Numbered from the stretch's first letter, positions 1 through 12,130 are shown. The stretch is DNA of 64,000 nt from Rhyacophila brunnea (GCA_022495005.1 JAGYXB010000966.1:639842-703841); one strand, 5' to 3'. Notes: a model not told the origin generated them from the sequence alone. Made by a program: numbers and translations.

Positions 1-1014
1 AAAATACTAAGTACATTTATTATAACTAAACACTGTCACAGCAGAAGATCAGTGATAGTCGACATTTAGAAAAATATTTAAGTACTTATATATGTTTATA
101 ATCCAGTCTTACTAGTAGACCGAAGCAGATTTTAAATAATTTAAATATTTAAAAGAGACAAGTGCCGCAATAAACTTTTAAAAGGCCTATAAACTTTTGA
201 TAGAGTAATTTACGGGTAACTAGGTAAATTAATATTTTACCAAACAAAAAAAAAACCTTACAAAATGTGCAAATATCTCTTAACTGAAAAATAAACTTTT
301 TCGAAAAGAGGTGTATTTATAAAGGCACATTTTGGACGGATTTATTATTTAAACATGTTGATTACTGTTGAACTTGGACGCAATGACCTATGCAAGGAGA
401 GGTTGTACATACATAACATTATTATTTTAAGATAATTTATAATAACTACTTATGCAAATTTATTCTAGTTGCTAAAGCTAAAGTTAAGTACATATTTTAT
501 CAACGTAATAATTTAAATTATTGTTGTGAAGATTCCCTAGAAGCTGACAAATAATTTTTTAGTAGTAATGATTTGATTATTGAAGGTTAATTCGGCTAAC
601 CGGGTGAATCTTCCTACAACATTAGAATATAAAATCAATGTGTAATAAATTCAATACTGAATAACTGAATCTTTTTATGGATGTATAGAATCAAACTAGC
701 GTATCGTCATCGTTCATTGTGCATATCTTCTACATGCATTATTTGGCTGTTTGTAAGATATTTTTTTCTTTACTCATATATAACAAATATCTAGTAATGC
801 CAGATATCTCTAATGTGCTTCAAAAGATACACAACACAATTATTAATTGTATATTTCTATTCTGTCAATCAAAAATTTTCAAATTTTAATTAACATTATA
901 AAATTTGATGATCAACATTTATATATATGCATTATTTTTTTGACCCCTTAGTGATACAGTTTGCGCACATAGCAAATACTGCAAATTCTATGATATGAGG
1001 TCGGTAAATCATTC

Positions 1015-1219
1015 AGTGAGTAAACTGAAGGAGTCTGCATTGTAATGTGTGGCTTGTCTTCTGGTTACTTATTTCTTGTTGAACACTGATAACCGATCCT
1101 AGAAGTTGTGTGAACGACTGTTATAGTGAAATTTAGCACCGGCGCTCGTGATCTGTGAAGTGTGTGCCTATTGTTTATTAATACGGCAACATTGTGCGCG
1201 TAGTACTTTCAGGTTTAAC
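1015..1219 (+). other. Candidate non-coding first exon with initiator and splice donor
   Basis: A TCAGTG initiator-like site (C at 1014, A at 1015) is followed by about 200 bp that are less AT-rich than the surroundings. They end in an almost ideal donor, ACAG|GTAAGTA, at about 1219/1220. No long reading frame is present, so if real this is a 5' UTR exon of a plus-strand gene. No downstream coding exon was recognised, and there is no clear DPE or TATA box at the expected distance. The call rests only on composition, the donor and the initiator. Confidence 0.3.
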
Positions 1220-3159
1220 AGGTAAGTAAATTTGCTAGAATAAACAATAATGCTGATGTGTATAAAATAAACTATGATACTTAATTTGAAGAAAAATATA
1301 TCATTACTTTCGGCATCTAACTAAAGAAAAAAACAAGCTAGTTTGATTCTTATGTATTTTTTGATGATTTTAGAAGTTTTGTGCTGTTGAATAATTTCGT
1401 GATAAAATTGTTGATAACTTGGTTAAGTATTGTGTTACGTCAAAGAGACTTCTTGACTGTTAGACATTTAGGACAGATTCTTAGGACTTATTTCATAATG
1501 GACTAGTATAATTAAATATTATAATTACATCGAAATATAATAAAGAAATTGTTTTTTACTATACATCAATTTTTGTGCTGTTTTTATGAACTAATCCTAT
1601 TATTGTTTATTGTTTCTCATACATGAGAAACATTCACTAAAATTATTGTATAATACGAACTAAAACATTATATAATATTATTTATGGAATAATACAATTA
1701 TAACTATACAACTGACAGTTTATAATCATTTACAAAAAGTTAATACTTCTTACACCTAATTTATTATAATAAATAAGTAAATATAATATTATATATTAAA
1801 AAAAAAAAACAATTTTATCTATCTTGGTTCTCATTTTTTGATATTGAAAACCTCACATCTTCTCGACATGTAATGTCATCTTGTATTTTGTATTAGTGAA
1901 AATATAAAATTAAAAATAACGGCAATACCTTTGGTAAGTGAATAATTATAAAAAGATAGACAAATAACCATCACTGATTGGCACAACTTCCATTAATACG
2001 AAGTTCACTGTTTCAAAAAACAATAAATTATGGCGTACGGAAGATAAGCTTTTATGATATCTCTTGAAAAAATAAAAATGGGTAGTTTGTATAACTCAGA
2101 TTGTTTCTTTTTTAATGCAAATCTGAACAATTCTCTTTAGTTGTAAAATTTACCCACAAAAATACAAAAATAAAGTAACTCTTCCTTCCCATAGGCACAT
2201 TATAAAAATTCAATGATTTCACTCTTTGTACTTCTAGCTGTGGTAAATAATGACCAGATGGATACAAATTGAAAAGATGGCACTGGTTCACTGGATCTAA
2301 TGACTTTACAAACCCTTTTTAATTAACAAGGTATATTATTATGTATATTTATGGCTTTACGAAAGATTGTTAGATTCTGTTACACTTATTCATCATTAAA
2401 AGTGAATCAAGGATGATTTTTAATTATTAAATTACAATACAAATAACACTTACAGATGTTTATGTTTCATGAGCAGTATGTAGTAAATATAATATAGAAC
2501 TTACAACAAAGAAAAAAAATAGGTATTTAACCTTTATGTTTAATCTAATTTGACTATATCCAACACTGATCCATTTCTTATCTCTTTCAATTAACATTAT
2601 TACTCTGTTTACATGTCTTAAGATATATATTATATTAATTTAAGTTTGCTTTCCTTCATGAGATTAGTTTACGAATTTAGACTATGACTAAATTTATTCT
2701 CAGACTGCAGAGCCATCTGTACCGAGATACTATAAGTAAAATCGGTAAGTGAAGATACTAGAATAAATTGCTCATTTTATTATTTTATCTACACATTGAA
2801 ATATTAAATCAACAGGTTAAGTTAATAAGACACGGACTTTCGAAATCAGCATCTCTCCTCCATTACAAAATTCCTAAATATATATTAAGTTCTCATTTGA
2901 AATTATAGGACAATACGTTTTAGGTGGGTAATTATAGTATAGACGTATAGTCAAAAATAATAAAATGGATAAAATAGAATTACGAGTTTAATTACTGTAC
3001 TAAATAGATGTAAGTAAAGATAACCTCAAATATCCAAGACTACCAAATAATCAATGAGTCCGACAAGTTAACATTGGTCACAGTATCGGATTATTTGCTT
3101 GAGAATATTGGTATGATTGCTTTTTAAGAGTTGCAGAGCGAAGTCGGCGGCGTGCCGGT

Positions 3160-3308
3160 CTACTGCATGCGGGCTTCTTGTAAAGCGGGCTGACTCTGAG
3201 GGTAGGGAGACAGGCCGGGGAGGACGCTGCCGGCGGGGAGTGCGGCCTGGGGAAGCGTGGCATACGTGGCGTAAGGTGGCATGTAGCTCGCTGCCGCTCC
3301 TGCTGCAG
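3160..3308 (-). CDS. RBM24: Terminal coding exon of an RBM24/RBM38-family RNA-binding protein
   Basis: This is the last coding exon and it ends in TAG at 3162-3160. The minus-strand acceptor is a pyrimidine-rich TTTCTATTTTCTTCCAG ending at 3309. The exon opens with two bases (CT) that complete a GCT alanine codon with the single G left at the end of the upstream exon (6095), so the phases agree. It encodes an Ala/Pro/Tyr/Gln-rich tail with the segment SYMPPYATYATLPQAALPAG and ends EARMQ-stop. Vertebrate RBM24 and RBM38 end in DRMQ, and this C-terminal signature is what makes the assignment convincing. The family binds GU-rich RNA through an N-terminal RRM and controls muscle splicing and mRNA stability; this tail is the low-complexity region after the RRM. 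The 3' UTR should run towards lower coordinates. AATAAA on the minus strand at 2781-2776 is one possible poly(A) signal. The orthology is a family-level call. Confidence 0.82.
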
Positions 3309-4429
3309 CTGGAAGAAAATAGAAACCAACTCATAAAATGACAATCATGTAACAAAGCGATATTGTTTGCGTCAATGTCCAAATACCACAATTCAATATA
3401 TGTAATAATTTTTTTTGTGTGTTCATTCATAAATGGTCAGTTGTAACCATTAATTTATCATATAGGATAGGCTTATAGTTAAGATCACTTAGATTTGATA
3501 CATACATAATTTCTGACAGTCCGTCAAATATTTGGGGCCATTTATTGGTCGGAGTATTGGTATTAAACTGTATACAGCCAATGAGGTGTCGACTGATTAG
3601 TATGGAGCAGTTTTCAGCCATTTAGAAATTTTATATCACTATGATGCAGATGAACCGAAACTAAAGGTGGGCAATGTACAATTTCTGTTTGTAAGGGCAT
3701 CTCCATGAACGCAGCGATAAAATCAAACCTAATTGGTTTTGTGTTATCCATCATATTGTATTGTCAAATTTAGAATAACGAGTCAATTTTTATTAGTCCC
3801 GCAATCCTTAAGATGAAGCCTTTACTCAGCTTTTCTAAAAGAGGCACCTAGCAGAAAAATACGAAGCTTGCAATTTTAGACATTTTTTAGATAATTTACA
3901 ATTTAAATTCTATTAATTATGTAATAAATATGTGTCTGAAAACATTAAAATTTTTTTTTTTTATTTTAAGTCAAAGATAAACCTACAATATAAGAAACAT
4001 GTTATAAAATGTGAATTTGTTGCAGGGTCCCACGTTATTATTACATATTATTTTATAGTCATATTTATTATTAAATTTAGTTTATTAAGTTTTCTATTTT
4101 TTGTGAGAGATTTTTGACTAATTCATAAATTTTTTATATTCATTTTAAAAAACATCGATTTTTATAAAAATATCCTTTTGATTTGATACAAATCTTATTT
4201 AGGTATGGTCCCAATATTGAAGCTCGATTTCTAAAGATTCATCCATTTTTAATGGAGTAAAATTGTAGATGTAAATTGTACGTATTACATTTCACCGTAT
4301 CACAGTTCATCATGAGCTTTCGTACCAAAAAAATGGTCATATAGCATTAAGATCAAAAACTGATGCGTTGTTTACGGAGCATGGAAGGCAGTAATCCTCC
4401 AATTTTATTAGATTCAAGAACATTAATTT

Positions 4430-5010
4430 GATTTTGATTGGTATCTAATATCCAATAATAATGCTGTCATTACTCGCAGAACCAAACTGGTATGGAGTGC
4501 ATTTAGGCATTTGAAAATTATCTTAAAAAGTGACCTCCCATTGTGTCTTAAGCGTGAAGTTTTCAACCGATGTGTGCTACCAACGCTCATGTATGCGTGT
4601 GAAACATGGACTCTTATTGTAAGAGAAATCCAAAAATTACGAGTACGCTTAAAGTACGAGTACGCATGGAAAGGTGCATGTTGGGCATAACGCAGAAAGA
4701 TCACAAAACAAACTAATGGATAAAGAAGCAGACAAGAGTAGGCAACGTGATAGAGGTCGCTAAGCAGATGAAATGGCAATGTGCTGGATATGTTGCTCGG
4801 CGAGTGGACAATCGCTGAACAAATGCTATCATACAGTGGTACCCAAGGGGCACTAACCGTCCACAGGGTCGCCCTAAAACCCGCTGGATGGACGAACTCA
4901 TTAAGATTTGTGTATATACGTGGCAGCGAAAAGTGGAGGGAGTATGGGGAGACCTTCATCCAGCAGTGGATCGACCCCGTTTAATGGTGATGATAAGTGC
5001 TGTCATTATT
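4430..5010 (+). mobile_element. Decayed 3' end of an RTE-type LINE reverse-transcriptase ORF
   Basis: Translated on the plus strand with frame changes, the segment reads as the C-terminal part of an RTE/BovB-like ORF2. Recognisable pieces in order are RTKLVWSAFRHLK, LCLKREVFNRCVLPTLMYACETWTL, then the distal motif block around MKWQCAGYVARRVDN, WYPRGT and GRPKTRWMDELIK, and finally FIQQW near 4960. These match the family's usual order (thumb region, then the conserved GHVARR...GRPxxRW motif). Stops and frameshifts interrupt it repeatedly, so it is a dead 5'-truncated copy. It sits within the intron of the RBM24/38-like gene, antisense to it. Confidence 0.72.
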
Positions 5011-5635
5011 ATCAGATATTTGATACATAAGAGCACTTACATGCTAACTTACTTTGAATCATTCAAAATTCTATATAGAAGTATTATAAATTAGAATATA
5101 CTAGCAGAGCCAGCTGGCGATAGCCAACTGCCTCGCTTGACCTTGCAGGTTGCTTGGCGGCCTAATCTAATAGAAATAAGTCTATATAAAATGATAAAAA
5201 AAAGTCTAATCACCATGAAACTCATTGACTTGGTATGCTAATTACTTTATGCAGTAGAGTTTGGATATATAGTCATAGTTTTTCATTAGAACGGATTTTT
5301 GCTCAATTTGACGGGAATCAATTATTGACAGAATAGTTTTATTTTTGGTACATTTAGATTATTGCAGTACCTACAAATAATACGTATTGTTTATTCAATG
5401 GAGGAAAATCAGATAATTAATAATTACCACTCTGAAGGGGTGGGTCCATGTGCTTTTCTTAGGAGCAAAAATGATATTTTATTTTAAAATTAGTAAGTTC
5501 TTAATAATACTACTGAATAAATTACATCATGCTTAATTTATTATTTAACAAATTATCTGGGTGAAGAAATAAAAATGTTATTATTTTTATCACATACAAA
5601 AATGGGAAAAAGTAGTAGGTACCTACTTACTTATG

Positions 5636-6060
5636 CAATGGCGAAGGGTGGAGGTAGGCTATTAAGATCCGCCATTAATAGTGCACATTAAACTTTATCA
5701 GGCATACGTATTTGTTTTCATTGAAATAAGACTACAATAATTTACAGATGGTGTTAGTTAGTTTCTAAAATTCAATTAAACCCTGCGAAACCAAGCCATA
5801 ATAGATAATAGTAAAAAAAATACTCGTCTATCTATAGAATATCTAAAATTATGCAATTAAATCATAGATAACTTTGAATATGTTATAGATAGAATAATAT
5901 TTTGTATCTATTATAGTTTGGTAAGGCAGGGCTAAATTAATTTAAAAAATATGAACCAACAATATTATGTGTAATATGTATTCTTAATCTATGAATGAAA
6001 AGGTGTGCGCAATTTTGTCGTATCGCCCAAAATATACCAAAACTATTATGGTTTTGTTTA
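5636..6060. mobile_element. hAT-like long-TIR MITE, copy 1 (right end decayed)
   Basis: The left end CAATGGCGAAGGGTGGAGG is nearly identical to the left ends at 8723 and 19072. The interior shares with the 19.1-kb copy the segments around AAACCCTGC, AAGCCATAATAGATAAT, GTTTGGTAAGGCAGGGCT and CAATTTTGTCGTATCGC. No matching right TIR is visible before the RBM24/38-like exon at 6095, so the right end is lost. The family is non-coding. Its hAT assignment comes from copy 2. Confidence 0.6.
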
Positions 6061-6094
6061 CATACACGATATTTAATAATGTTTAGTCAATTAC

Positions 6095-6333
6095 CTGCTG
6101 AGCTAGTGTATGGATAAGTATCGAATCCATTTCCATAGGCTGCCGCAGCGGCTGCCTGGCCAGGATAGGCTGCGGCAGTAGCAGCAGCCGCGGCCGCCGC
6201 GCTCTGGTACTCGTAGAACTGCGAGGCAGCCGCTGCCAGGGCCGCGTGGGACAGCTGAGTCGCTGCGGGGAGCTGGACTAGTCCGCCCTGCGCCACGTAC
6301 GCCGGGTGCTGGTACATGTACCCTGGAGGGATC
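6095..6333 (-). CDS. RBM24: Internal coding exon of the RBM24/RBM38-family RNA-binding protein (Ala/Tyr-rich linker)
   Basis: This 239-bp exon is flanked by an acceptor (TTGTGTTTTTAG, ending at 6334) and a donor (G|GTAATT, with the last exonic base at 6095). It encodes about 80 residues starting IPPGYMYQHPAYVAQGG, then a run of alanines broken by Tyr and Gln (FYEYQSAAAAAAA), then FDTYPYTSSA. Human RBM24/38 have the same order after the RRM: a Tyr/Pro/Val segment, an xYIxY motif, a poly-Ala stretch and a YPYAASP motif. Base composition is far more GC-rich than the surrounding DNA, as expected for a real exon. The exon starts with the last base of a codon, so an upstream exon ending in phase 2 must exist. 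That exon, with the RRM, was not found anywhere to the right in this window. A hAT-like MITE lies in the intron immediately downstream (5636-6060). Regulation cannot be read from this exon. Confidence 0.85.
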
Positions 6334-6539
6334 CTAAAAACACAAGCCAACTGTCAATAATATTCAAACGATTCAGTTTTTACACTCATTCGGGTATATT
6401 ACATTACGATAAAATAAAACAAAAATACAACGGACAAACATAATAATTATGGATTATGAAGTATACACCGAAATATTTATAAGATAAAAATATTGTATTA
6501 AGGCCCTATTTACGAAAACAGATCAGTGTTCCATTCAGT

Positions 6540-7060
6540 CATGAGTGTTCAGTTTTCGCATTTAGCCCGCGCGCAAATTAACGGGGTCTGTGGTTGTGTT
6601 TTTACCCCACCCGTTATATATATACGAGTATATCTCGCCGACTGGCTTCTACATTTACTACGATCGAAGGGTCGACAGGCAAGCGAGGCAACCGAACGCA
6701 GCGTTCGGTGGTTCATGTAGGCGCAGACGTTTAATCAGCACTTTAATTAAAAACGTGACACGAAGACTACTCAATTTTTACAATTACACCATGCGCACTT
6801 GACTCTTGTTGCGCGTTTCATTAATAGTTATAGGCGCAGAGTGTTGGGCATGGGGATAGTTCTCGAGCATGTACGCAACTCTGTTTTGGAAACGAAGAAA
6901 CACTATGCGGGTTACTAGCGGTCGTCAGTTGCTACGGCAAGCTGTGGGCGTTCCGAACTCCGCAGCGTATCGTATCCAGTCGACGCACGCTACGTATGTG
7001 CGGATATCCCATACAAACAGTACGTGCCAACCATTGGTGGTTCTCAGTTCGTATCAATAG
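6540..7060. other. Less AT-rich, CpG-containing patch upstream of the RBM24/38 exon
   Basis: Composition here is clearly above the local average (for example CCCGCGCGCAAATTAACGGG near 6570 and repeated CG-containing words up to 7000). It contains a short palindrome, ACCGAACGC-A-GCGTTCGGT, near 6693-6711. Reading frames of 63-70 codons are open but show no recognisable protein signature. It may be an intronic regulatory patch or an old repeat. I cannot decide between these. Confidence 0.2.
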
Positions 7061-7904
7061 ATTTTTAGTTAAAACGTCGCTAATTTTATTTAATAACGGA
7101 TAATTTGTTATCCATAACAGAACTCAAAGCTGATATTAACGATTAAATGAATATTTAGATTTTAGTGAATGGGATACTTTATGAGGACATTTCAATTAAT
7201 ATTTAATTACCACATTTAAATAAAATGCTAATTATATCTAATGGCCACCGGGCAACATGGGTAACGCACACGTGCACATGGGCAACGAATGGGATGCAGA
7301 TATTTTATCAGAGAATTCATATTGGCAAGAAATTAAAGCCTTAGAAATATCGGAAAAAATAAATAGTGCAGTAAAAGAAAATATATTTTTTTGCTCGACA
7401 GGTTTCAATTGTTAAAATTAATTCATAATACGTACCTACCTATATTAAGTAATTCGAATTAATTATAAAATATTATTTTTACCTCAGATTAAGTTTTATA
7501 GATATTTGAACACTTTAAATTGATTCAGGTGCAAACGTTTGCATAGGTATTGACAAAATTGTCTTAATGACATTGAAAGTAAATTCCAGAAAGACTAATA
7601 TTTTTCAAACACATACCAACCACACTTATTTCAACAATATAAAAGAAATATTAATGACGGCGTCATGCTATTTTCAAAAAAACACGAATGACGTGATGGA
7701 AAACAACAATTTGTGTCACTGGCAAATTTATTATTCAAATGTGTTTTCGCGCACTTGTACAAACACTCTGGAAAACGCCATGTTTTGTTCTAAATACCTG
7801 CCAAAGAATGGCTTGGCCTTATAGAGCTAAAAAAACAATTTTATCGCGTTGTTTTATAAAAAAATTCGTCTCATCGATAATACATCATCATTATAAAGCT
7901 TCCT

Positions 7905-8134
7905 TTTCTTCTTTCGACCATGTCCGATCCTAATATGATCACAAAGTAGAGGTTTGTATTGGCAGATTTTTGTTTTACGAGAAATGGATGTCAGCCACTT
8001 GCTCAACCTATTAGGTCCATACCCTGACTCACACACTAATTGAAAAACAATATGTGTACTAGCCAGACCCAGGATTCGAACCTGAGACCCACGGCGTGAT
8101 AGTCCAACGATTAAGCCGCGCGGCCACCGTGGGT
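7905..8134 (-). repeat. tRNA-headed SINE family A, copy 1
   Basis: On the minus strand the copy begins ACCCACGGTGGCCGCGCGGC. It has a box A-like GTGGCCGCGCGG and a perfect box B, GGTTCGAATCC, about 45 bp further on, as in tRNA-derived RNA polymerase III promoters. The body follows (GTATGGACCTAATAGGTTGA, GCTGACATCCATTTCTCG, TAGGATCGGACATGGTCGAA) and ends in an A/T-rich tail with GATGATG words. The same body recurs at 30.19 kb and 42.36-42.98 kb, which shows that it is dispersed. Confidence 0.72.
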
Positions 8135-8773
8135 GTCTTCCACAAGCTTCCAAAGCTTCCACCGCCTATATTTATTATCATAATAATCAATATGGTTGCG
8201 GTCCTAAGTACATGTCAACTTATTTTGTACGCCTTTTTAAGCTCAGTTTTTCAGTTGAGGCATGGTCTAAAAAGATCGTGGCTAGGCGATGCGCGGATTG
8301 TGCAAATGACGCGTGCCGAACGAAATACAATTTGTCATAAAAATCCAACATGCGTCCATTTAATGTTATGTTTATTGTTATATTAGTAATAATAATAGTA
8401 TATTCATTGGCATGTTTTCTTTTTTAAGTACATACGTAAAGTTTTTTAGTCATCTTTACACGATTTAAGAATAATTTCATCCGACGCCACGACAAAACAA
8501 ATCGACGTGTGCACACCTCGCCTGTCGGACTCCGATTGGCGACGATTGCAAAATGTCGTCGCACCTACTGTTGAAAACTATTTACCGTGTCACTGAAGTA
8601 CGCTCTTAATCGATTGTCAATTTTTATATTTGGCAAAATAATCAGCAAAGAACAACGTTTACTGAATACAATAAACCTAATTATACACATATCACTAGAC
8701 TAGTCGCTGCATAGGTCCGTAGCAGTGGCGAAGGGTGGAGGTAGGCTGTTAAGATCGGACATAAATAGTACCT

Positions 8774-9085
8774 GCACCACAGAACAGATTAATAATATTA
8801 TTCAGATATGCTACATTTTGAAGCAGGGTTTTGAATGTAAGTGTTCTACGAAAATTAAACACACATTATAGGCGTGCAATATTGTCTATAGCAACCTTCA
8901 AATTGAATGAGCGTCAGTGCATAAACCAAGAGCAGTTGTCAGAACGAAGGACAAGTTTAGAATGACGTATTCTTGATGCGTGTTTAAGTTTATCCCATAT
9001 TCTTCCACACTTGAGATCGGTTGCCTGTTACTCCACACCCGTTAGGTATTTCAGTTCCCATTAATTCTGTGTCCCCTGTAGTACA
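8774..9085. mobile_element. Short MITE family (see 23231), copy nested in the hAT-like MITE
   Basis: It runs from ACAGAACAGATTAAT to TCTGTGTCCCCTG and matches the 23231-23539 element along its length: GGGTTTTGAATGT, GAGCGTCAGTGCA, GACGTATTCTTGA, CACACCCGTTAGGTATTTCAG. The word TAGTAC lies just left of it and directly right of it. It interrupts sequence that is continuous in the 19.1-kb hAT-like copy, so it inserted later. Confidence 0.6.
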
Positions 9086-9197
9086 CGCTAGCCAGTCAAA
9101 CGTATTTGTTTTCATTGATTCAATGTGTAGTTGGTCTTTAAAATTCGACTAAACCCTGCCTAATCCAAGTCATAGTATAAAGTCAAAAGTTAGTGAC

Positions 9198-9425
9198 ATA
9201 TGTCACTTCGTAGCATATTGGTAAAGCGACGGATGGGGCGTAAACCCGGGAGATACAGGGTTGGATTCCGCGTCGGAGTGGCTTACTTTTTTCAATTTTT
9301 TTTTTCTATCGGTTATAATATACTCTCTTAGAAAGTGTTTTTCAAAATTATGTATGTTCAATAATTAGAATGATACATTCTTAAATCTTGTGAATTATTC
9401 GTTGAATAAAAGAAATAGTTAATTA
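9198..9425 (+). repeat. tRNA-headed repeat family B, copy with good box A and box B
   Basis: TAGCATATTGG (box A) and GGTTGGATTCC (box B) are about 40 bp apart and are followed by a T-rich run. The tail CTTAGAAAGTGTTTTTCAAAATTATGTATG...ATTCGTTGAATAAAAGAAATAG is shared with copies at 24.5, 29.9, 38.4 and 58.8-59.1 kb. It sits inside the hAT-like MITE of 8723-9510. Confidence 0.66.
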
Positions 9426-9518
9426 TGAAAACAAATAAGTATGACTGACAAAGTTTAGTGTGCACTATTTATGTCGAATCTTAACTGTCTGCCTCCACCC
9501 CTCGCGACTGGTACATAG

Positions 9519-12130
9519 GTATCATAAAGTGGATAACACCCGGCACTACGATTATTTAACGTGTAAAAATAAATTTTATACGAGAATTTTCTAAGCAGAA
9601 TACAACTTGCAAGGAATTAAATTATAATGTGAAAACTAATGATGTCTTTAAAAACTATGAAATTATTGGTCTGTAATCGTAAATAATGTTTATATGGAGA
9701 TAACGCCGCGTGTTACTTTTTATATGCGGTGTTTGATCACTGTCAAAATATGTATTTTTATAATGCTTACATACCTATTCTACATAATACTAATATTAAG
9801 TATAGTATAGGTATAGCAAAGCGAGGTAATAAAACTAAATTAATAATATTCAATATATGAAAACGTGTAAATATGAGGAATAAAAAAAAACATTTTGAAT
9901 TCGAAGAAAATGTATATTTTCTGTTTACCTTCTCCACGGATGACAGCGCATTTTTTTTTTCAGGAAGTCTCGAGTTTATTTTACATTTTACCTAGACGCC
10001 CGCAGTGGCGTAGGTGCAAACGATATTAAATATATTATTTATATTACATACGTCAATTATTAAATACAGAGTAAAATAAATTAGAAAGAAACAACAAAAA
10101 GTGTCCCGCGTAAAAATAATATGGATTGGTTAATAAAAAGTTAACCTTCGTAAATGTATCATTAATTGAGATAGCATATTATATTTTGTAGATTGTTTTT
10201 TGAGTATACTATTAATTATATTGAAAGTGAACTATTTAATCGATAGCTATTTCGGTTACTACCGACCTTCGGTAAATAATTTTTTTTTTATTACGTACCA
10301 AATAATAGTTATTGGGACGTTAATAAGGATGGAAATAATCAAGATATGGTACTGTGGAAATATGGAGTAGGTTTTTATCGTACAATGAAATAAAGCCGAA
10401 TTTCGAAAAGTGTTTACAAAATAATTATCTTTTAATTTATTATCAATAATTTTCTTTTAACATATTTTTTCTACAGTTCCCGAATATTGATCACGGTATT
10501 ATGATAATACCTTTGATATAATTACAACGTGGCCAACATGACAAGGACGATTTAAAATCTTAAAATTAAATTTCATTTAATCCTTCTATATAATAATATT
10601 ATGAAAGCCACTGTGAACATTTACAAATGTGCCGACTAATAACACACTCAAAATTGAGTGTGTTTATAAACTTGGCACAAGTCGAGATCCCGTGACGTCA
10701 CTGGCCGAGAAAATGGGAAAACTGTCAACCTCGCATTGTAAAAACTATGAAAGGTGCCAAAATATATTTTCATATGTAACATTAGGTACCCACCATAGAA
10801 GAGATAATGAAACATTTTTTTTAAAGAAATCATTTTCACAATCCTATCGTAACCTAATATTATTATCGTATGGATTAAAATTGATAATAAATACATACTG
10901 GTTGGCATTACAATTTATGAAATATTTGCTGTCTAACATTTTTATTTTAATTATTATATACGCAGAAAAAAAGTATAGAAAATATGTCTCTATGCATTGT
11001 ATTGTAAGTATAAATATAGGTGATAATTTACAACGTCCATGACATACTAAAAATGTGATGTTTGAAAAATTACTAGATATGTTTGTAAGAAAAAGGTATT
11101 AACTGTAATTAAATTTAATAACAAATAAAAAAAGAACAATTACATGTGTAGATAATATTTTTTATCATGTAATAATTATTAATAAAACACCAAAAGATAT
11201 AAAAATATTAATTAATGAAACAAAAGCATAATGCTTCGTAAGGAATCAGTCAGAATAATATATTTTCATGTTAATATCAGCGCTGTGCGAATAACTTTAT
11301 CATGTTTGTACACACCAACAGGGATTATACGAAAGGAAAATTGCAAAACATAATAAATTTTCCCCACCACAGCTTTTCTTAATTTACGCGAGCTTTCGTA
11401 TGTGAAATGAGCTTTTGCAGCAAATAGAAAAAAAGGATGTTTTATCTTATCAACGATCATTTACGTTTGCCAAAAACTAAATTAATATCTTTGAAATATC
11501 CGCATTATTACGATTATCCCGTATTAAAGGTTCACAGTGCCGATTCTGTCAATATTCCATACTATAATAATACAATTGAAATGTTTGTCTGTACATTATT
11601 TTATTTGGTGATCTGATAAGTGATAACTTAAAAATTATTGAAGCGTAGCACATATTGATGTACGGCTTATAGACCGCATCGTTGGTATAAACTCAGTTCA
11701 TAAAAAAAAATATCTGAAATATAATGAAAAATAATTACGCGGGCTGAGATAATACGAATCAGTCTATTTCTTCGTTGTGTAGGTATATCTGTCTGCTTTT
11801 TATTTTTATTTATGATTGTTAGTGCATAATAAAATTATAAAATTCTTTATGTTAAACAACATTCACTGTATGGCATATACGCATACAACTGACGTGACAC
11901 GATAGAGTTAAAAGCAGACACAATACATATGTATTATGCTACGCACAGTACCATATTATGGTACTGTGCGTAGGTATATAATATCTATCAATAGTTTCAT
12001 TTTTTTAATGAATTTCTAACAAATTAAAAAGTACTTTACAATAATAATATATTATATCATAATGTTATAGGAATATCGTAGATAAAAACAGTATAATATA
12101 TTATATTAATTAGGTACGTAGATTTAATGT
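9519..12130. other. AT-rich stretch, no gene supported
   Basis: Long AT-rich DNA. A 137-codon frame at 10629-11042 has no recognisable motif, and an overlapping frame on the other strand is just as open, so I treat both as chance. It holds a perfect CRE word TGACGTCA at 10693-10700 and a short perfect inverted repeat at 11939-11973, reported separately. Confidence 0.5.
11939..11973. repeat. Perfect 16-bp inverted repeat with 3-nt spacer
   Basis: CTACGCACAGTACCAT (11939-11954) and its exact reverse complement (11958-11973) flank ATT. The stem is GC-richer than the surroundings. It could form a cruciform in DNA or a tight RNA hairpin. It is not followed by a T-run that would suggest a terminator. 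Function unknown. Confidence 0.8.

Larger units (their letters stand above)
3309..6094 (-). other. Intron between the two RBM24/38-family coding exons
   Basis: This is a phase-1 intron with GT..AG borders on the minus strand (GTAATT at 6094-6089 and TTCCAG ending at 3309). It is 2,786 bp long and carries a decayed RTE-type LINE fragment (4.43-5.01 kb) and part of a hAT-like MITE (5.64-6.06 kb), described separately. The remainder is AT-rich with no other support for exons. Confidence 0.75.
8723..9510. mobile_element. hAT-like long-TIR MITE, copy 2, containing two nested insertions
   Basis: The ends are imperfect inverted repeats: CAGTGGCGAAGGGTGGAGG at the left and, reverse-complemented, CAGTCGCGAGGGGTGGAGG at the right, continuing through ..GTTAAGAT..ACATAAATAG in both. 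The flanking 8-mers GTCCGTAG (8715-8722) and GTACATAG (9511-9518) agree at 6 of 8 positions. An 8-bp duplication with CAGTGGCG ends is typical of hAT elements. Comparison with the 19.1-kb copy shows two later insertions: a 9-bp-TSD-type MITE around 8774-9085 and a tRNA-headed repeat at 9198-9425. There is no transposase. Confidence 0.68.

Noticed and set aside
4423..4959. 178-codon minus-strand frame
   Set aside because: It is the antisense shadow of the RTE-type LINE fragment, whose plus-strand translation has the recognised motifs.
8040..8134. Possible functional tRNA gene
   Set aside because: Boxes A and B are good but the cloverleaf is incomplete, a non-tRNA body follows and the unit is dispersed. 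It is a SINE head.
10629..11042. 137-codon plus-strand open frame
   Set aside because: An overlapping opposite-strand frame is nearly as open and the sequence is AT-rich without domains. The only notable word is a CRE (TGACGTCA).
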